This document shows positions 1-8,533 of a DNA stretch of 64,000 nucleotides, piece after piece (the stretch's first letter is position 1; the number at the start of each line of letters is the position of its first letter). The stretch is from contig NZ_JACBJQ010000008.1 in the NCBI RefSeq assembly GCF_013404075.1, positions 1 through 64,000 on the forward strand. The letters are read 5' to 3'. Made by a program: the position numbers and the translations under genes. Below the pieces are notes generated by a model. The model saw only the letters and a list, made by a program, of their open reading frames with translations, was not told the DNA's origin and made no database searches. The stretch is from Mycolicibacterium vinylchloridicum. GTDB lineage: Bacteria; Actinomycetota; Actinomycetes; Mycobacteriales; Mycobacteriaceae.

Positions 1-264
1 GTTCGGGACGCGACCCGGCTCCATCGGTGGCGGGGCGTTCGGGTCGACCGGCGGTGGCGGTGGGGCGTTCGGGTCGACCGGCGGTGGTGGCGGGACCTCG
101 GTGGCCGGCGGAGCGGCGGCCGTCGTGGGTGTCGGGGTCGCGGGATCAGCGAGAGCCGACGTCGACGGCAACGCGATCGTGACGGCGCTGGCGGCGGTCA
201 TTGCGGTCACCGCAAACGCCGTCCACCGGCCCAGGCGTCGCGAAATCGGGTCCGATTGCGTCAT
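1..264 (-). CDS. apa: Apa, alanine/proline-rich secreted antigen (N-terminal part, cut by window edge)
   Basis: Reading from the ATG at 264, the visible 88 residues begin MTQSDPISRRLGRW, followed by a hydrophobic signal-peptide core and a probable signal-peptidase site after SALA (near residue 39). The mature part is rich in Ala, Pro and Thr and carries a ten-residue PPPPPVDPNA repeat. This is the architecture of the secreted mycobacterial glycoprotein Apa (Rv1860, fibronectin-attachment protein), which lies directly after modC in M. tuberculosis, as it does here with a 65-bp gap. The frame runs off the left edge, so the fibronectin-binding portion and the stop are not visible. Low-complexity composition alone would be weak evidence; the synteny with modC makes the call firm. 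Confidence 0.85.
   Translation of the reverse strand, partial: MTQSDPISRRLGRWTAFAVTAMTAASAVTIALPSTSALADPATPTPTTAAAPPATEVPPPPPVDPNAPPPPPVDPNAPPPMEPGRVPN
32..91. repeat. Two tandem copies of a 30-bp coding repeat in apa
   Basis: Two nearly identical 30-bp units (32-61 and 62-91) lie side by side and encode the decapeptide PPPPPVDPNA twice on the minus strand. This is a repeat within the proline-rich coding sequence, of the sort that can vary in copy number between strains; it is not a CRISPR or intergenic repeat. Confidence 0.85.
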
Positions 265-329
265 GCGGTTGAACCTACCGTGTTACAGCCGTGACGCAAG
301 TGTGGCCTGCTCAGGATGTGGCTTGAAGG

Positions 330-1436
330 TCAGGTTCCCAGCGAACTCACAGCGGAGCGGGCCGCCGCATGCAAGGCGACCTCCTGCGCCTTGATCGTGA
401 ACCACACCGCGTCCCCGGCGGCCAGCCGCAGCCCGGCCGCCGACTCCGCGGTGATGTCGGCGGCCAGTCCGGGCGCACCGTCGGATTGCTCGACGGCGCG
501 CACCCACACTCGCGCGCCGTCGGCGTCCAGCTCCGCGACGCGGACCTCGACGCTGTTGCGCGGGCTGCCGTGCGGCAGGTCGCGGTACACCGCGACTGCC
601 GCAGGCGAGAACACCGCGACCAGATCGCCGCCCGCGATCCCCTCGCTGTCCTGCCTGCCGTGCCACAGCATGCCGTCGGCGGCCCGCAGGCTGTCCGGCC
701 CGGCCCGAGCCCCGCGCACCACGTTCACGCCCGCGACGCGGGCGCCGAACATGCTGCGCGGCGCGGCCAGCACGTCGCTGACCGGCCCGATCTCCGCCAC
801 GCCGCCGTCCTCGAGCACCATCACCCGGTCGGCCAGCGTCAACACGTCGAGCAGGTCATGGGTGACCAGCACCGTCGAGCGGCCCCCGGCAGCAGACACC
901 CGCCGCAGCAACGCCCGTACCGAGGCGGCCACCGCTACGTCGAGGCCGGCCAGCGGCTCGTCGAGCAGCAACACCTCCGGCTCGGCGGCCAGCGCCCGCG
1001 CGATCGCCACGCGCTGCGCCTGCCCACCCGACAGCTGGCCGGGCTTGCGCCCGGCCAGGTCGGCCAGGCCAACCTCGGCCAACCAGCCCGCGGCGCCGGC
1101 CCGCGCCGCGGCGCGGCCCGCCCCGCGACTGCGCGGGGCGAACTCGACGTTGGCCTGCACGCTCAGGTGCGGGAACAGCAGCGGGTCCTGCATCAGCAGG
1201 CCGACCCGGCGGTCGTGGGTGGCCACCTGCCGGCCCGCCGCGGTGTCGGTCAGGGCGCGCCCGCCGAGACGTACCAGGCCGGTGTCGGGTGCCAGCAGCC
1301 CAGCGACGACGTGCAGCGTGGTGGACTTTCCGGCGCCGTTGGGACCGAGGATCGCCAGCACTTCCCCGGCGGCGACCTCGAACGCCACCTCGAAGCCGCG
1401 CTCGGCCACCGCGGCGGAGAACTCAAGCTCAGCCAT
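330..1436 (-). CDS. modC: ModC, molybdate ABC transporter ATP-binding protein
   Basis: This 368-residue ABC ATPase should energise molybdate import. Walker A is GPNGAGKST (about residues 32-40), the signature is LSGGQAQR, and Walker B is LLLDEP. After the nucleotide-binding domain there is a C-terminal extension of roughly 130 residues that fits the TOBE/Mop-like oxyanion-sensing domain of ModC proteins. It is the second gene of a modB-modC pair: its ATG overlaps the end of modB by 8 bp, implying translational coupling. Downstream is apa, as in M. tuberculosis (Rv1859-Rv1860). Sulfate or another oxyanion is a formal alternative from sequence alone, but synteny supports molybdate. Confidence 0.88.
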   Translation of the reverse strand: MAELEFSAAVAERGFEVAFEVAAGEVLAILGPNGAGKSTTLHVVAGLLAPDTGLVRLGGRALTDTAAGRQVATHDRRVGLLMQDPLLFPHLSVQANVEFAPRSRGAGRAAARAGAAGWLAEVGLADLAGRKPGQLSGGQAQRVAIARALAAEPEVLLLDEPLAGLDVAVAASVRALLRRVSAAGGRSTVLVTHDLLDVLTLADRVMVLEDGGVAEIGPVSDVLAAPRSMFGARVAGVNVVRGARAGPDSLRAADGMLWHGRQDSEGIAGGDLVAVFSPAAVAVYRDLPHGSPRNSVEVRVAELDADGARVWVRAVEQSDGAPGLAADITAESAAGLRLAAGDAVWFTIKAQEVALHAAARSAVSSLGT

Positions 1437-2244
1437 CGGGATTCCATCCCGACAACCGCCGCACGCCGAGCCCGAGCACGACGATCGCGGCGACCACGAC
1501 CAGCAGGATCGACAGCGCCACGGCGGCGTCGGGGTCGCTCTCGCGCTGCAGGTAGATCTCCAGTGGCAGCGTTCTGGTGACGCCCTGCCGCGAACCCGCG
1601 AAGGTCAGCGTCGCCCCGAACTCCCCCAGCGACCGCGCGAAGGCCAGCACCGATCCCGACACCAGGCCGGGCGCCAGCAGCGGCAGTGTCACCCGCCACC
1701 ACACGGTTGCCGGCCTGGCCCCCAGCGTCGCCGCCACGATCTCGTAATCGGCCCCTGCGGTGCGGGCCGCACCTTCCAGGGCGATCACCAGGAACGGCAG
1801 CGAGACGAACGTCTGCGCCAGCACCACCGCGGCCGTGGTGAACGCGATGCTGATCCCGGCGGCCTCCAGGTAGCTCCCGAGCAGGCCCAGCCGGCCGAAT
1901 GCGTACAGCAAGGCGATCCCGCCGACGACCGGCGGTAACACCAGCGGCAACAGGATCAGCGGCCGCAGCGCCCGCACGATCCGCCCATCGGTGCGGGCCA
2001 GGACCAGCGCCATCGGCACGCCGAGGATCAGGCAGAGGGCCGTGCTGGCGGCGGCGGTGCGCAGACTCAGCAGCAGCGCGGCCTGCGATGCATCACTGGA
2101 GATCAGCGACCAGAAGTTGGTCCAGTCGACCTTGATGGCCATCGCCACCAACGGCAGCACCACGAACGCCGCGCCGAGCACGGCCGGCAGGTAGACCCAG
2201 CGCGGCAGCGGCGGCTGCGTACGGTGTGCCGCGCTGCGCTTCAC
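1429..2244 (-). CDS. modB: ModB, molybdate ABC transporter permease
   Basis: A 271-residue inner-membrane permease with about six hydrophobic segments and the binding-protein-dependent permease EAA-type loop ([13 protein letters not shown], then PLLAPGL) that docks on the ATPase. It is translated just ahead of modC and shares 8 bp with it. In M. tuberculosis modA encodes the periplasmic molybdate-binding protein immediately upstream; here the 140 bp upstream of modB contain no such gene and lead directly to a divergent SDR. Either modA lies elsewhere in the genome or the system uses another binding protein. Confidence 0.85.
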   Translation of the reverse strand: MKRSAAHRTQPPLPRWVYLPAVLGAAFVVLPLVAMAIKVDWTNFWSLISSDASQAALLLSLRTAAASTALCLILGVPMALVLARTDGRIVRALRPLILLPLVLPPVVGGIALLYAFGRLGLLGSYLEAAGISIAFTTAAVVLAQTFVSLPFLVIALEGAARTAGADYEIVAATLGARPATVWWRVTLPLLAPGLVSGSVLAFARSLGEFGATLTFAGSRQGVTRTLPLEIYLQRESDPDAAVALSILLVVVAAIVVLGLGVRRLSGWNPDG

Positions 2245-2264
2245 CCGTCACACCCTAGGGCGAA

Positions 2265-2292
2265 GCGACACGCCGTGTCCGTATCGTGTCGC
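2265..2292. promoter_or_regulatory. Inverted repeat in the modB/SDR divergent promoter region
   Basis: GCGACACG (2265-2272) and its reverse complement CGTGTCGC (2285-2292) are separated by 12 bp and sit 20-50 bp upstream of modB. The arms are perfect, which suggests a dimeric regulator site, but no known motif is matched and the regulator is unknown. Confidence 0.3.
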
Positions 2293-2384
2293 CGCGGCAT
2301 TGGCCGAATTAGCTACCGTCCAGTAACATTTCTGACCAATCGACACCACCGCGCTCGAAGGCGTGCACGAGGAGGTCAAAGACG

Positions 2385-3056
2385 ATGGACGTGCTGGTCA
2401 CTGGCGCTGACACCGAACTAGGTCGCACAATCGCGGAGGGTTTCCGCGACGCCGGCCACAAGGTTGTCATCAGCGGCGCCCGCCGCGACGACCTCGAGGT
2501 GGCCGCCAAGGAACTCGATGTCGACGCCATCGTGTGCGACACCACCGACCCGGAGGCACTCGCCGAGGCGCGCACCCTCTTCCCGCACCATCTGGACACC
2601 ATCGTCCACGTCCCCGCCCCGGCCTGGGTCGGCGGAGATCCCCGCACCTACACGCTGGCCGACACCGCCAGGGCGTGGCGCACCGCGCTCGACGCGACGG
2701 TCCTCTCGGCGGTGCTGCTGGTGCAGAACATCGGTGACCACCTGCGCTCCGGCGGCTCTATCGTGACCGTCGTGCCGGACAACCCGCGCGACGGCGGCGC
2801 CGACGCCGCGGTCAAGGCTGCGGTGTCGAATTGGACTGCGGGACAAGCGGATTACTTTGGAACCCGCGGTATCACCGTCAACACGGTGGCCTGCGGCCGC
2901 AGCGCGGAGCCGTCCTATGACGGGTTGTCGACCACCCCGCCGTCGGTGGCCGCCGAGATCGCCCGGCTGTCGCTGTTCCTGACCACGCCGGCCGCCCGGC
3001 ACATCACCGGCCAGACCGTGCACGTCGGCCGGGGTGCGCTGGCCAACTTCGGCTGA
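2385..3056 (+). CDS. SDR-fold protein with degenerate active site (Rv1856c-like)
   Basis: A 223-residue protein with the Rossmann layout of short-chain dehydrogenases. The start is fixed by a strong AGGAGG Shine-Dalgarno upstream of ATG 2385. The dinucleotide motif is altered: TGADTELG, where the second glycine of TGxxxGxG is Glu. The catalytic YxxxK is also altered: the Lys is present in DAAVKAAV but Tyr is replaced by Asp, and no clear catalytic Ser is seen. Later SDR hallmarks (ITVNTVACG and TGQTVHVGRG) are kept. It sits where Rv1856c lies in M. tuberculosis. The fold call is firm; oxidoreductase activity is doubtful. Confidence 0.8.
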   Translation: MDVLVTGADTELGRTIAEGFRDAGHKVVISGARRDDLEVAAKELDVDAIVCDTTDPEALAEARTLFPHHLDTIVHVPAPAWVGGDPRTYTLADTARAWRTALDATVLSAVLLVQNIGDHLRSGGSIVTVVPDNPRDGGADAAVKAAVSNWTAGQADYFGTRGITVNTVACGRSAEPSYDGLSTTPPSVAAEIARLSLFLTTPAARHITGQTVHVGRGALANFG

Positions 3057-3102
3057 CCAGGCATTCACCTGACGTTCGCCGGCGGGGGCTAACGTCGCTT
3101 CC

Positions 3103-3186
3103 GTGACGATCCGCCTCGCCGTTCAGATCCCCGCCTTCTCCTACGGCACCGGCCTGTCCGTCGACGGCTACCGCCCGGCCCGGTAG
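3103..3186 (+). pseudogene. Remnant of an LLM-class F420-dependent oxidoreductase (Rv1855c position)
   Basis: A GTG-started reading frame of 27 codons begins MTIRLAVQIPAFSYGTGLS and then stops. That opening closely resembles the N-terminus of luciferase-like F420-dependent oxidoreductases (pattern MTIRLGLQIPxFSYGTG, from memory). In M. tuberculosis a full-length enzyme of this class, Rv1855c, lies exactly here between Rv1856c and ndh. Only 107 bp separate the stop from ndh, so the body of the gene has been deleted. It could instead be a short translated peptide upstream of ndh. Confidence 0.6.
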
Positions 3187-3293
3187 CCACCGCGGGTGGT
3201 AGATATCACCTGATCTGCCCGGGTACCGGCGCGAAGTCTGTTGCCGGGGCGACTACCGTAGTACCTGTCCTGTGCATGTTTTGAGGAGCAGAA

Positions 3294-4664
3294 ATGACCC
3301 ACCCCGGTGCAACTCCATCGGATAAGCACAAGGTCGTCATCATCGGTTCGGGGTTCGGCGGCCTGAATGCCGCGCAGAAGCTCAAGCGAGCCGACGTCGA
3401 CATCAAGCTGATCGCCAAGACCACCCACCATCTGTTCCAGCCGCTGCTGTACCAGGTGGCGACGGGCATCATCTCCGAGGGCGAGATCGCCCCGCCCACC
3501 CGCGTGATCCTGCGCAAGCAGGAGAACTGCCAGGTGCTGCTGGGTGAGGTCACCAATATCGACCTCGAGCACAAGACGGTCGACTCGATCCTGCTGGGCC
3601 ACACCTACCGGACTCCGTACGACACCCTGATCGTCGCTGCCGGTGCCGGGCAGTCGTACTTCGGCAACGACCAGTTCGCCGAGTGGGCACCCGGCATGAA
3701 GACCATCGACGACGCGCTCGAGCTGCGCGGCCGGATCCTCGGCGCCTTCGAGCAGGCCGAGCGGTCCAGCGACCCGGTGCGCCGCGAGAAGCTGCTGACC
3801 TTCGTCGTGGTCGGCGCGGGCCCGACCGGTGTCGAGATGGCCGGGCAGATCGCCGAGCTCGCCGACCACACCCTGCGGGGCGCATTCCGTCACATCGACT
3901 CCACCCGGGCGCGGGTGATCCTGCTGGACGCCGCTCCCGCGGTGCTGCCGCCGATGGGCGAGAAGCTCGGCAAGAAGGCCCAGGACCGGCTCGAGAAACT
4001 CGGCGTCGAGATCCAGCTCGGCGCGATGGTCACCGACGTCGACCGCAACGGGATCAGCGTCAAGCGCGGCGACGGCACCACCGACCGGATCGAATGCGCC
4101 ACCAAGGTGTGGTCGGCCGGTGTGTCGGCCAGCCCGCTGGGCAAGATCATCGCCGACCAGTCCGAGGCCGAGATCGACCGGGCCGGTCGGGTCAAGGTCG
4201 GACCTGACCTGTCGGTCCCGGGCCACCCGAATGTGTTCGTGGTCGGCGACATGGCGTTCGTCGACGGCGTTCCCGGTATGGCGCAGGGCGCCATCCAGGG
4301 TGCCAAGTACGTGGCGAACCTGGTCAAGTCGGAGCTCAAGGGCGCCGATCCGGCCGCCCGCGCGCCCTTCTCCTACTTCGACAAGGGATCGATGGCGACC
4401 GTGTCGCGGTTCAGCGCGGTGGCCAAGATCGGCAAGATCGAGTTCGCCGGATTCTTCGCGTGGCTGGCGTGGCTGTTCCTGCACCTGGTCTACCTCGTCG
4501 GGTTCAAGACCAAGATCGCGACGATGCTGTCCTGGACCACGACTTTCCTGGGCCGCGGCCGCAGCCAGCTGACGATCACCGAGCAGCAGGCCTACGCGCG
4601 CACCAGGATTGAGCAACTCGAGGAAATTGCCGCGACTGTCGAGGACGAGAAAGCCGCCAGCTGA
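3294..4664 (+). CDS. ndh: Type II NADH dehydrogenase (NDH-2)
   Basis: A 456-residue single-subunit, non-proton-pumping NADH:menaquinone oxidoreductase that feeds electrons into the respiratory chain at the inner face of the membrane. The FAD-binding motif VVIIGSGFGG lies at residues 14-23, and the NADH motif VVVGAGPTGVEMAG begins near residue 171. The FAD-proximal GDMAF motif and the quinone-site AQGAIQGAKY motif follow. A hydrophobic stretch near residue 385 (FFAWLAWLFLHLVYLVGF) fits membrane association. Length and motifs match mycobacterial Ndh (Rv1854c). The start has a GAGGAG ribosome site at about 3282. It is monocistronic in appearance. Confidence 0.96.
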   Translation: MTHPGATPSDKHKVVIIGSGFGGLNAAQKLKRADVDIKLIAKTTHHLFQPLLYQVATGIISEGEIAPPTRVILRKQENCQVLLGEVTNIDLEHKTVDSILLGHTYRTPYDTLIVAAGAGQSYFGNDQFAEWAPGMKTIDDALELRGRILGAFEQAERSSDPVRREKLLTFVVVGAGPTGVEMAGQIAELADHTLRGAFRHIDSTRARVILLDAAPAVLPPMGEKLGKKAQDRLEKLGVEIQLGAMVTDVDRNGISVKRGDGTTDRIECATKVWSAGVSASPLGKIIADQSEAEIDRAGRVKVGPDLSVPGHPNVFVVGDMAFVDGVPGMAQGAIQGAKYVANLVKSELKGADPAARAPFSYFDKGSMATVSRFSAVAKIGKIEFAGFFAWLAWLFLHLVYLVGFKTKIATMLSWTTTFLGRGRSQLTITEQQAYARTRIEQLEEIAATVEDEKAAS

Positions 4665-4776
4665 CTCCGGCGCTATGCAACTGGCAATTGGCCGTGAGCG
4701 GGCGTGAAATCACCGTGTTCACCCACTCGCTGCCCTAGCATGATCGGCGACGACAGTCTCAATACGAGGGGGCCCG

Positions 4777-5142
4777 ATGACATTCGATCGTTCCGTGCGA
4801 CGCGCAGCTGCGGCAGCGCTGGGCGCAGGTGCGGTGTTGCTCAGTGTGGCGGGACCCGCTGCTGCCGACCCGCCGCCCAACTGCACCACCGCGGACATGA
4901 CCGGGATCATGTCCGGCGTGTCGGCGGCGATGTCGAGCTATCTGTTCACCCATCCGGACGTCAACGCGTTCTTCACCGGCCTGCAGGGCCTGCCCAAGGC
5001 TCAGGTGCAGACCCAGACGCAGCAGTATCTGGACGCCAACCCGGATGTCCGCGCCGACCTGGATGGCATCCGCCAGCCGTCGACCGATTTCCGTGCGCGC
5101 TGCGGCCTGATCCAGCGTCCGCTCGCTCCGGGCGTCGTCTAA
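4777..5142 (+). CDS. Secreted haem-binding-type protein (mycobacterial haemophore family)
   Basis: A 121-residue protein with an N-terminal signal peptide (Ala-rich core, cleavage likely after AAA near residue 31). The mature domain of about 90 residues has the features of the mycobacterial haem-binding family typified by Rv0203: an early Cys (PPNC), the block YLFTHPDVNAFFTGLQGLP, the block YLDANPDVRADLDGIRQP, and a late Cys (RARC) that probably pairs with the first. Such proteins are proposed to carry haem outside the cell or to MmpL3/MmpL11. Direct haem ligation is inferred from the family. No iron box was noticed upstream. Confidence 0.75.
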   Translation: MTFDRSVRRAAAAALGAGAVLLSVAGPAAADPPPNCTTADMTGIMSGVSAAMSSYLFTHPDVNAFFTGLQGLPKAQVQTQTQQYLDANPDVRADLDGIRQPSTDFRARCGLIQRPLAPGVV

Positions 5143-5197
5143 CCGCCACCCGGCGTGGCCCGGCGCCGTTGGCGCGGCGCCCCCTAAGGTTGTCGGC

Positions 5198-6568
5198 GTG
5201 GTCGTGAAGCCCGACGAGATCGTCTACCGCGTGCTGCAACGGCTGCCGACGCGCATGCTGTCGCTGCGCACGATCGTCATCGTCGCGGCCTTGTCCGTGG
5301 TGATCCTGGTGCTGACGCTGGGCACCTGGGTGTGGGTCGGCGTCACCCATGACCAGTACAGCCAGCTGGACCGGCGTCTCGATTCAGTCAGCAGCCTCGG
5401 TGATGTCAGCTCGCTGCTGACCACCGCCGGGCCCGGCGGGGTCGGGACGCCCACGCCCGACGGCAATCTGGTGCGCACGATCCGGGTCGGGGCGATGGCG
5501 ATGTCGGTGCCCCCCGAGGTGGTGCTGCCCGCCCTGGGCGACGGTTATGCCAACACCACGATCGACGGCGTCGAGTACCGGGTGCGCACGTTCTCGGTCG
5601 GCGGGGCCACGATCGCGCTGGGCGCGCCGCTGGCCGAGACCCAGCGCCGGATTGCCGAACTGCACCTGCGGGTGCTGCTGATCTGCGCCGGCGTGATCGC
5701 GGGAACCGTGCTGGTCGGGTGGCTGATCTCGCTGATCATGATCAACCCGTTCCGGCTGCTGGCTCAGCAGGCCCGCGCGATCAATGCCCAGTCCAACCCC
5801 GACGAGGTACAGGTCCGCGGCGTCAAGGAGGCGGTGGAGATCGCCGAGGCCGTCGAAGGCATGCTGGCCCGCATCGGCGACGAACAGGCCCGCACCAAGG
5901 CCGCCCTCGAGTCGGCCCGCGACTTCGCCGCCGTCGCCTCGCACGAGCTCCGCACCCCGTTGACCGCCATGCGCACCAACCTCGAAGTGCTGTCCACCCT
6001 GGATCTCGCGCCCGAACAGCGCACCGAGGTGATCGGTGACGTCATCCGCACGCAGAGCCGCATCGAGGCCACGCTGACCGCGCTGGAGCGACTGGCCCAG
6101 GGCGAGCTGACGACCGCCGACGACTTCGTGCCGTTCGACGTCGCCGAGCTGCTCGACCGGGCCGCACACGACGCCGAACGCATCTACCGCGACCTCAAGG
6201 TCTCGCTGGTGCCCTCGCCCGCGGTGCTGATGGTCGGCCTGCCGGTCGGGCTGCGGCTGGTGATCGACAATGCGATCGCCAACGCGGTCAAGCACGGTGC
6301 CGCCACCGAGGTTCAGCTGTCGGTGACCAGTTCCGCCGACGGGGTCCAGATCACCGTCGACGACAACGGCAGCGGGGTGCCCGAAGAGGAGCGTGCCGCA
6401 GTGTTCGAACGCTTCTCCCGCGGCTCCACCGCGTCACGATCCGGGTCGGGCCTTGGCCTGGCGCTGGTCGCTCAGCAGGCCGAATTGCACGGCGGCACAG
6501 CCTCGTTGTGCGCCAGCCCGCTCGGCGGTGCCCGGCTGGTGCTCAACCTTGCCGGTCCGCACGACTAG
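5198..6568 (+). CDS. PrrB-like sensor histidine kinase, apparently orphan
   Basis: A 456-residue two-component sensor: membrane segment near residues 25-48, an extracytoplasmic sensor region, a second membrane segment near 150-172, a HAMP linker, and a HisKA domain with SHELRTPLTAMRTNLEVL, where His249 is the phosphoacceptor. The HATPase_c domain has an N-box (DNAIANAVKHG), G1 box DDNGSGVP, F box and GSGLGLAL. The HisKA and ATPase segments resemble mycobacterial PrrB very closely (from memory), so this is a PrrB paralogue. No response-regulator gene is adjacent: upstream is the haem-binding-type gene, and downstream is convergent ureD, whose stop it overlaps by 4 bp. The start is GTG. Confidence 0.85.
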   Translation: MVVKPDEIVYRVLQRLPTRMLSLRTIVIVAALSVVILVLTLGTWVWVGVTHDQYSQLDRRLDSVSSLGDVSSLLTTAGPGGVGTPTPDGNLVRTIRVGAMAMSVPPEVVLPALGDGYANTTIDGVEYRVRTFSVGGATIALGAPLAETQRRIAELHLRVLLICAGVIAGTVLVGWLISLIMINPFRLLAQQARAINAQSNPDEVQVRGVKEAVEIAEAVEGMLARIGDEQARTKAALESARDFAAVASHELRTPLTAMRTNLEVLSTLDLAPEQRTEVIGDVIRTQSRIEATLTALERLAQGELTTADDFVPFDVAELLDRAAHDAERIYRDLKVSLVPSPAVLMVGLPVGLRLVIDNAIANAVKHGAATEVQLSVTSSADGVQITVDDNGSGVPEEERAAVFERFSRGSTASRSGSGLGLALVAQQAELHGGTASLCASPLGGARLVLNLAGPHD

Positions 6569-7191
6569 AGCCGGGCGCCCTGCCAGGTCGAGATGCTGCC
6601 GCCGGCGGCCAGCGCCAGCGTGAGGCCCGCGGCGTCCTCGGCGGGCTCGGGGTAACGCAGCTCGCTGACGCAGGCCAGCGGAGTGCCCAGTGCATCGTCG
6701 GCCACCGAACCCGGTCCCAGCTCCATCCGGTGCCGCAGCAGCGGTGTGCCGGCGATGTCGGCGTGCATGGCGCCACTCCAAAACCCCTCGCGCTCACCGG
6801 TTCTGCCGATCTGTACCCGCTCCCGGATCCGCAGCCTGCTGCCGGCGGTCGCCCATACCGTCAGCTCGGTCAGGTGGCAGGCGTCGCCGGCAACGACGGT
6901 TGGCTCGGGATCGATGTCGAGCTCGCCGGCGGCCTCGACGTGCCAGCACGCCCGCGATCGTGTGGTCGCCGGGCCGGGCAGCGCGACGGTGGCGGCCGCA
7001 CTCCGAAGCCGCAGTCGCGCACCCGGTTCCACGATCAACCGGATCGCGATGGTGTCGCCGCCCAGTGGTGTGGCGGCCGCCGACACCAGGTGCACGGTAT
7101 CGGGCTCGGTGTGCCGCGCCGCCAGACCGCCCCGGCACTCGATGCGCGGCAGCCGCCCGGGCTGGGCCACCACGAGGACGTCGGAGTGCAT
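6565..7191 (-). CDS. ureD: Urease accessory protein UreD
   Basis: A 208-residue accessory protein, last gene of the urease operon, three bases after ureG. UreD (UreH) binds apo-urease and, with UreF and UreG, forms the scaffold through which nickel is delivered. UreD is poorly conserved and the assignment leans on position, size, and a beta-rich sequence with a typical segment (RHTEPDTVHLVSAAATPLGGDTI). The same final position is seen in M. tuberculosis (Rv1853). Confidence 0.85.
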   Translation of the reverse strand: MHSDVLVVAQPGRLPRIECRGGLAARHTEPDTVHLVSAAATPLGGDTIAIRLIVEPGARLRLRSAAATVALPGPATTRSRACWHVEAAGELDIDPEPTVVAGDACHLTELTVWATAGSRLRIRERVQIGRTGEREGFWSGAMHADIAGTPLLRHRMELGPGSVADDALGTPLACVSELRYPEPAEDAAGLTLALAAGGSISTWQGARL

Positions 7192-7194
7192 CGG

Positions 7195-7875
7195 TCAGGC
7201 GGGCTGGTTGACGCGCAGCTGTTCGCGCACCCAGGACAGCACCGGGAATGCGGCCGGATCCTCGGTCAGCGAGATCAGCACAGTCGGCCGGCCCTCGCGC
7301 ACCTTGGCGGCGTCGCGTCGCATCACGTCCAGGTCGGCACCGACGAGCGGCGCCAGGTCGGTCTTGTTGACCACCAGCAGGTCCGAGAACGTCACGCCGG
7401 GGCCGCCCTTGCGTGGCACCTTGTCGCCGCCGGCCACGTCGATGACGAAGATCTGCACGTCGACCAGGCCGGAGGAGAACGTCGCGGTCAGGTTGTCCCC
7501 GCCGGACTCCACCAGGATGAGATCCAGATCGTCGTGGCCGGCGACGAGGTCGTCGATCGCGTCGAGGTTTGCGGTGATGTCGTCGCGGATCGCGGTGTGC
7601 GGGCAGCCGCCGGTCTGCACGGCCGCGATCCGGTCGTCGGGCAGAACCGCATGCCTGCGCAGGAAGTCGGCGTCTTCGGTGGTGTAGATGTCGTTGGTCA
7701 GCACCGCCAGCGACAGCTCGTCGCGCAATTGGCGGCACAGCGCGGCCACCAGTGCGGTCTTGCCCGAACCGACCGGGCCGCCGATCCCGATCCGCAGCGG
7801 CTCCCCCGGCTGGCGGGTGCGCTTGGGCCGGTCCTGATGCGCGTGCGGTTGACCGTCAATGAAATGTGGAGGCAT
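7195..7875 (-). CDS. ureG: Urease accessory GTPase UreG
   Basis: A 226-residue SIMIBI-class GTPase that couples GTP hydrolysis to nickel insertion into urease. Near the N-terminus is the P-loop [12 protein letters not shown], followed by [13 protein letters not shown], the metal-binding CPH motif ([11 protein letters not shown]), ESGGDNL and the base-recognition NKTDL. The open frame extends to 7980, but the ATG at 7875 gives [14 protein letters not shown], a histidine-containing N-terminus typical of UreG, and leaves a 10-bp gap after ureF; the longer frame would run back into ureF. The N-terminal His residues may bind nickel, which could matter because no ureE is present. Confidence 0.95.
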   Translation of the reverse strand: MPPHFIDGQPHAHQDRPKRTRQPGEPLRIGIGGPVGSGKTALVAALCRQLRDELSLAVLTNDIYTTEDADFLRRHAVLPDDRIAAVQTGGCPHTAIRDDITANLDAIDDLVAGHDDLDLILVESGGDNLTATFSSGLVDVQIFVIDVAGGDKVPRKGGPGVTFSDLLVVNKTDLAPLVGADLDVMRRDAAKVREGRPTVLISLTEDPAAFPVLSWVREQLRVNQPA

Positions 7876-7885
7876 ACAAGTACTT

Positions 7886-8533
7886 TCAGGAGACGAACAG
7901 GGGACGTTCTCGCTGCACGTGGCGCTGGGCCAACTCATCGAGCAGTGGGTCGGATAGGTCGGCGAGCCCCGCGGCGGCACGCTGCGCGGTCTGTTCGCAC
8001 AGCTGCGCCAGCTCGAACGTGAGCGCCGCGACGTCGGCGGGATCCAGCGCCAGCAGCCGCTGCGCGGCGGTCGCGGTGCCGGTCATCGTCGTGTAGACGA
8101 TCGACAGCGTGGTCTGCTCGGGTGTCAGCCCGCCGGCCACGCCGACCCGGCCGGCGGTCACGGCCAGGTGCGGGCGGGGGCCGAGGGAGTCCCAGGCCCA
8201 TTCCTGTTCCGTGTCCGGCCAGACGCGGCGGGCCAACCGCAGCAGCCCGCGGCCCTGCGCGCGGGAGGCGAGCCGCGCCGCCGGTGCCGGTGTGCGGGCA
8301 TCGGTCTCGGCATCGGCGGCGGCCACCGTCAGATCGCCGCGGTGCACGGCCGCCGCGACGGATGCGGTCACCAGGCCGCTGGTCCGGATCCGGCGGCGCA
8401 GATAGGCCTCCAGCGTGGCGAGGTCGGTGACCAGGCGACTCGTGACCGCTTCCTCCACGCCGCCGGAGTGCACGTGTCCCCCGGTCGGCAACCGCGAGTC
8501 GGCCAGGATCAGCAGGGTGGACAGTGTCGCCAT
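7886..8533 (-). CDS. ureF: Urease accessory protein UreF
   Basis: A 215-residue, mostly helical accessory protein that acts with UreD and UreG in assembling the nickel centre. The N-terminal [19 protein letters not shown] block is the characteristic UreF opening. The start ATG shares one base with the ureC stop (TGATG), which indicates translational coupling. M. tuberculosis has the same order, ureC-ureF-ureG-ureD. Confidence 0.93.
   Translation of the reverse strand: MATLSTLLILADSRLPTGGHVHSGGVEEAVTSRLVTDLATLEAYLRRRIRTSGLVTASVAAAVHRGDLTVAAADAETDARTPAPAARLASRAQGRGLLRLARRVWPDTEQEWAWDSLGPRPHLAVTAGRVGVAGGLTPEQTTLSIVYTTMTGTATAAQRLLALDPADVAALTFELAQLCEQTAQRAAAGLADLSDPLLDELAQRHVQRERPLFVS

Noticed and set aside
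1..100. Regularly spaced repeats at the left edge considered as CRISPR
   Set aside because: The 30-bp units are contiguous with no spacers and encode the Pro-rich repeats of Apa.
3168..4616. Long minus-strand open frame of 482 codons opposite ndh
   Set aside because: ndh on the plus strand has all family motifs; the antisense frame is the GC-rich codon shadow, with His/Arg/Gly-rich composition and no domain.
4665..4776. Possible iron box ahead of the haem-binding-type gene
   Set aside because: Searched by eye for TTAGG/CCTAA dyads and found none convincing.
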